A stretch of 64,000 nucleotides of DNA, taken from assembly GCA_947646735.1 (NCBI GenBank), contig CANTFK010000072.1, forward strand, positions 372,001 to 436,000, written 5' to 3'. Source of the stretch: Peronospora farinosa (Eukaryota; Oomycota; Peronosporomycetes; Peronosporales; Peronosporaceae). How positions within the stretch are numbered: the stretch's first letter is position 1; every line of letters begins with the position of its first letter. This document shows, piece after piece, positions 61,710 to 64,000 of this stretch. The position numbers were made by a program, and so were the translations under genes. The notes beneath the pieces were generated by a model, which worked only from the letters and a program-made list of their open reading frames with translations, was not told where the DNA came from and did not search any database.

Positions 61710-64000
61710 ATGCAGCGTCGAGAGCTACGAGAAGTGGTCTCTCTGTTGCAGCGGCTAAACGATTGCGTAAGTATTTCAGCACGTCGTATGTATACACAAC
61801 AGGTGACGCTTACTGAGATGCTACAGTGTTCACTTTCTGACACTCGTCGACTATTACCCGAGCTCTGCCTCTTTGTGGACTCGCTCCTGCCAAGAACTTT
61901 CACTTCAAATAACAAGAGCATTGGTGCTCCACCATCATCGCTAGTGCGACACGCTTTCCATCATCCAGAAGCTCAGTGGTTGAGTCGTAGTGCTCGACAG
62001 AGCGGCATCTCGGCGCTGCTATGCCAGCAACTGGTGCGACTTGCACGACAGGACAGTGACAATGGCGTTCAGGATTACAATAAAACAATATATTCCTCGG
62101 CAGCAGAGCTCATTATGCACATACTGCTTGATGCATTGCTGTCACCATGTGCCCGGAGACTCGGACAAGCTCCTGACGCCTGTAGATGGAACCCGCTGCA
62201 GCACAAACCCAGATTCCATGCCATGACGTGCTTCCCAGTGTGGTCATCCCTGATGCCGTTTGCAGCACTGATTGGAATTCAATTCCCGGACGTGTTTCAA
62301 CAAGTGATGAAGGAACATCGATGCTTGGAAAGAACAATCCATCGAGTGAATTGTGATTTTGCACTGGTAACAGGCATCTGGAGACTTGTGGAAGAGTTGG
62401 ATCGAGGTGACAAGGAGAAACAGAGAGCGGTGTCGGACGTGATGGTAAGTTTGCTAAGCTTTGCAAGTGATAGAATGCTACTCTGTTGCAAAAATGCGAA
62501 AGACGACAAAATGTCGGTACACTCGCACCTTGATGACCAACTACTAGAAAAGTTTTTCACTGGGATGCAAAAGTTCTCGTTCAAAAGTCGGCGAGCTGAT
62601 GAGATACTCAAGCAGACGATTTTTGGTACACTACAGGAAGCATTGGGTCGTACAGCATGTGGAGCACAGATCGGAGCTGTGCCACAACGAGTTGTCGTTT
62701 TCACAACTGCTGGGTGCATGCTCGTGAAAGACCTTGCAGTTGATATTGTTTCGATGGTGATGAAGCAGATCAATGATCTGGATACGTTAAGCGAGAGAGG
62801 TCAACACCCTCTGCTGACGTTTCTTGTGGGTTTCTGTGCTCATGTCGACTTGGTGCGTCTTCCATCGGTGCTCGAGGTACTCAAAATGCTTGTGACATCG
62901 TACAAGGCAGCAGCTCATCATGCTGTCAACCCTGAACATCAGAGACAGCGGCAGCGCGAGCTGGTATTTTATATCGTGTATGTGACGTTGCTTCGAAGCG
63001 AAAGTGTCGACAGCTTACGTCAAGAAGTCAGCTCCGATGCAGCGGCAATATTAGAGCTCTTGAAGCAGTTTCAGATGCAGCTTTGCAGTGAAATAGCTTA
63101 CAAGGACTTCCAATTCGCTGCCCCTGTGCATTGGATGGCTCGGGTTTGGAAACATTGGGTCTTCCTGTCAGACGAAGATGTACAATCCTTTGTGTCCGAA
63201 GCTCAAGAAAATGATACGGATACCGAGCAAGAGTTTAAGAAACGAATGACAACGTGGCAAGCGCGGGAAGCGCTGATCGCTTTCAAACTGCCGTCATTTT
63301 TGCGGTTTCCGCAGATGAAAACTTTGGTGAACCCGCACTTGATATCTTCACCGCTCGCAGACCTGAATGATGAACACGGACTAATTATTCGAGGACAAAA
63401 GCGTCGGCGGACAGAAAAAATGTCGACGACGAACAACAATCCCGAGCAGCTAGAGCGTTCGTTTGATGTGCTGCTGCTACCGGATGTAATGGAACGAGTT
63501 TGCTCCTTTATGAGTGCAAAGCGACTTTGCCGAATGACCCTCGTGTGCCGAGATTTTGCAAAGCTAAGCCACAGCGCGTCACTGTGGCGCCAATTGTATT
63601 TACGAATCGGGTCTCCTATCGGTAAGAAGCAAAGCGTTTTACCTGCTTCGCCAGTAGAATGCCGCCACGGTGACAGCTACAAGCACAACTGGCGTCAAAT
63701 GTATCAGGAGCGGTGGATAGTGCTGCGAAGACTGCGTCGTATGCAGCGTCGCGCGATCGAAGCGGTGCAATTAAGCGGCGAGGCTTTTTCGTCCAACAAC
63801 CGCATCGCGACGTTCATCCCACAGATGTGCACGTATTGCGGCTGCAATCAGGTATTTAAATCTGCAAGCGAACATAAAGTCCATGAAGCAAAACACAAGC
63901 GATTTACGTGCACGGAATTCTCTTGTCAAGCATCATTCATTGGTCTGCACAAGTTTAACCAGCACATGAAGGAACACGCGACTAAAAGTACCGTCCCGTC
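61710..64000 (+). CDS. F-box-like and C2H2 zinc-finger protein, 3' end outside the window
   Basis: One uninterrupted frame from the ATG at 61710 to the window edge (763 codons so far). The first ~560 residues look like a long alpha-helical repeat protein (RRLLPELCLFVDSLLPRTFT; LIMHILLDALLSPCARRLGQ; HPLLTFLVGFCAHVDLVRLP). Residues ~580-635 resemble an F-box: FDVLLLPDVMERVCSFMSAK, then CRMTLVCRDFAKLSHSASLW. Near the edge comes CTYCGCNQVFKSASEHKVHE and a second finger CTEFSCQASFIGLHKFNQH, both C2H2-like. F-box proteins recruit substrates to SCF ubiquitin ligases, so this could be a large substrate adaptor, but F-box assignment is by eye and the C-terminus is missing. Confidence 0.72.
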   Translation, partial: MQRRELREVVSLLQRLNDCVSISARRMYTQQVTLTEMLQCSLSDTRRLLPELCLFVDSLLPRTFTSNNKSIGAPPSSLVRHAFHHPEAQWLSRSARQSGISALLCQQLVRLARQDSDNGVQDYNKTIYSSAAELIMHILLDALLSPCARRLGQAPDACRWNPLQHKPRFHAMTCFPVWSSLMPFAALIGIQFPDVFQQVMKEHRCLERTIHRVNCDFALVTGIWRLVEELDRGDKEKQRAVSDVMVSLLSFASDRMLLCCKNAKDDKMSVHSHLDDQLLEKFFTGMQKFSFKSRRADEILKQTIFGTLQEALGRTACGAQIGAVPQRVVVFTTAGCMLVKDLAVDIVSMVMKQINDLDTLSERGQHPLLTFLVGFCAHVDLVRLPSVLEVLKMLVTSYKAAAHHAVNPEHQRQRQRELVFYIVYVTLLRSESVDSLRQEVSSDAAAILELLKQFQMQLCSEIAYKDFQFAAPVHWMARVWKHWVFLSDEDVQSFVSEAQENDTDTEQEFKKRMTTWQAREALIAFKLPSFLRFPQMKTLVNPHLISSPLADLNDEHGLIIRGQKRRRTEKMSTTNNNPEQLERSFDVLLLPDVMERVCSFMSAKRLCRMTLVCRDFAKLSHSASLWRQLYLRIGSPIGKKQSVLPASPVECRHGDSYKHNWRQMYQERWIVLRRLRRMQRRAIEAVQLSGEAFSSNNRIATFIPQMCTYCGCNQVFKSASEHKVHEAKHKRFTCTEFSCQASFIGLHKFNQHMKEHATKSTVP

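Overview
This window is nuclear DNA of a eukaryote, most likely an oomycete (stramenopile) of the Phytophthora / downy-mildew type. The signs are compact genes with short GT-AG introns (mostly 68-110 bp), eukaryotic housekeeping genes (ribosomal protein eS1, phosphoacetylglucosamine mutase, an OST3/6-type oligosaccharyltransferase subunit, a COA3-like cytochrome oxidase assembly factor), gene families typical of oomycetes (FYVE-SYLF protein, START-like protein with a bZIP-like N-terminus, PX protein, LRR protein), and LTR retrotransposons filling about half of the sequence. The genus assignment is inference.

Layout. 1-2108: degenerate LTR debris. 2109-18219: a nested block. An old, internally deleted Ty1/Copia element (Copia-1, minus strand) was split inside its gag zinc knuckle by a younger full-length Ty3/Gypsy element (Gypsy-1, 4355-16845, minus strand, 1.27-kb LTRs, 4-bp target duplication). 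Gypsy-1 has gag, protease and a 1396-codon pol with two RNase H domains and a chromodomain, plus a 656-codon ORF on the opposite strand between pol and its 3' LTR. 18612-24210: host genes (TOG/CAP-Gly protein, a decayed coiled-coil gene, eS1, a small basic protein, a COA3-like gene). 24500-28907: a Gypsy pol remnant (Gypsy-3) and a host-gene fragment. 28908-36644: Gypsy-2, with 99% identical LTRs and a perfect 5-bp target duplication but a badly damaged interior carrying fold-back duplications; it too has an opposite-strand ORF before its 3' LTR. 37437-43760: LRR protein, phosphoacetylglucosamine mutase, FYVE-SYLF protein. 44126-49137: Copia-2, with identical 167-bp LTRs except for an 88-bp insertion in the 3' copy and a perfect 5-bp target duplication. 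49461-64000: OST3/6, PX protein, a candidate 93-aa gene, a conserved unknown protein divergent from a PPR-like protein, a START/bZIP-like protein, two decayed genes, and the start of an F-box/C2H2 protein that runs off the window.

The host genes are unrelated housekeeping and signalling genes, not an operon-like system. The most unusual biology is in the retroelements: opposite-strand genes in two different Gypsy lineages, replacement of a dead RNase H by a second one, and gag start codons placed inside primer-binding sites. Exon boundaries were inferred by eye from GT-AG signals and reading phase.
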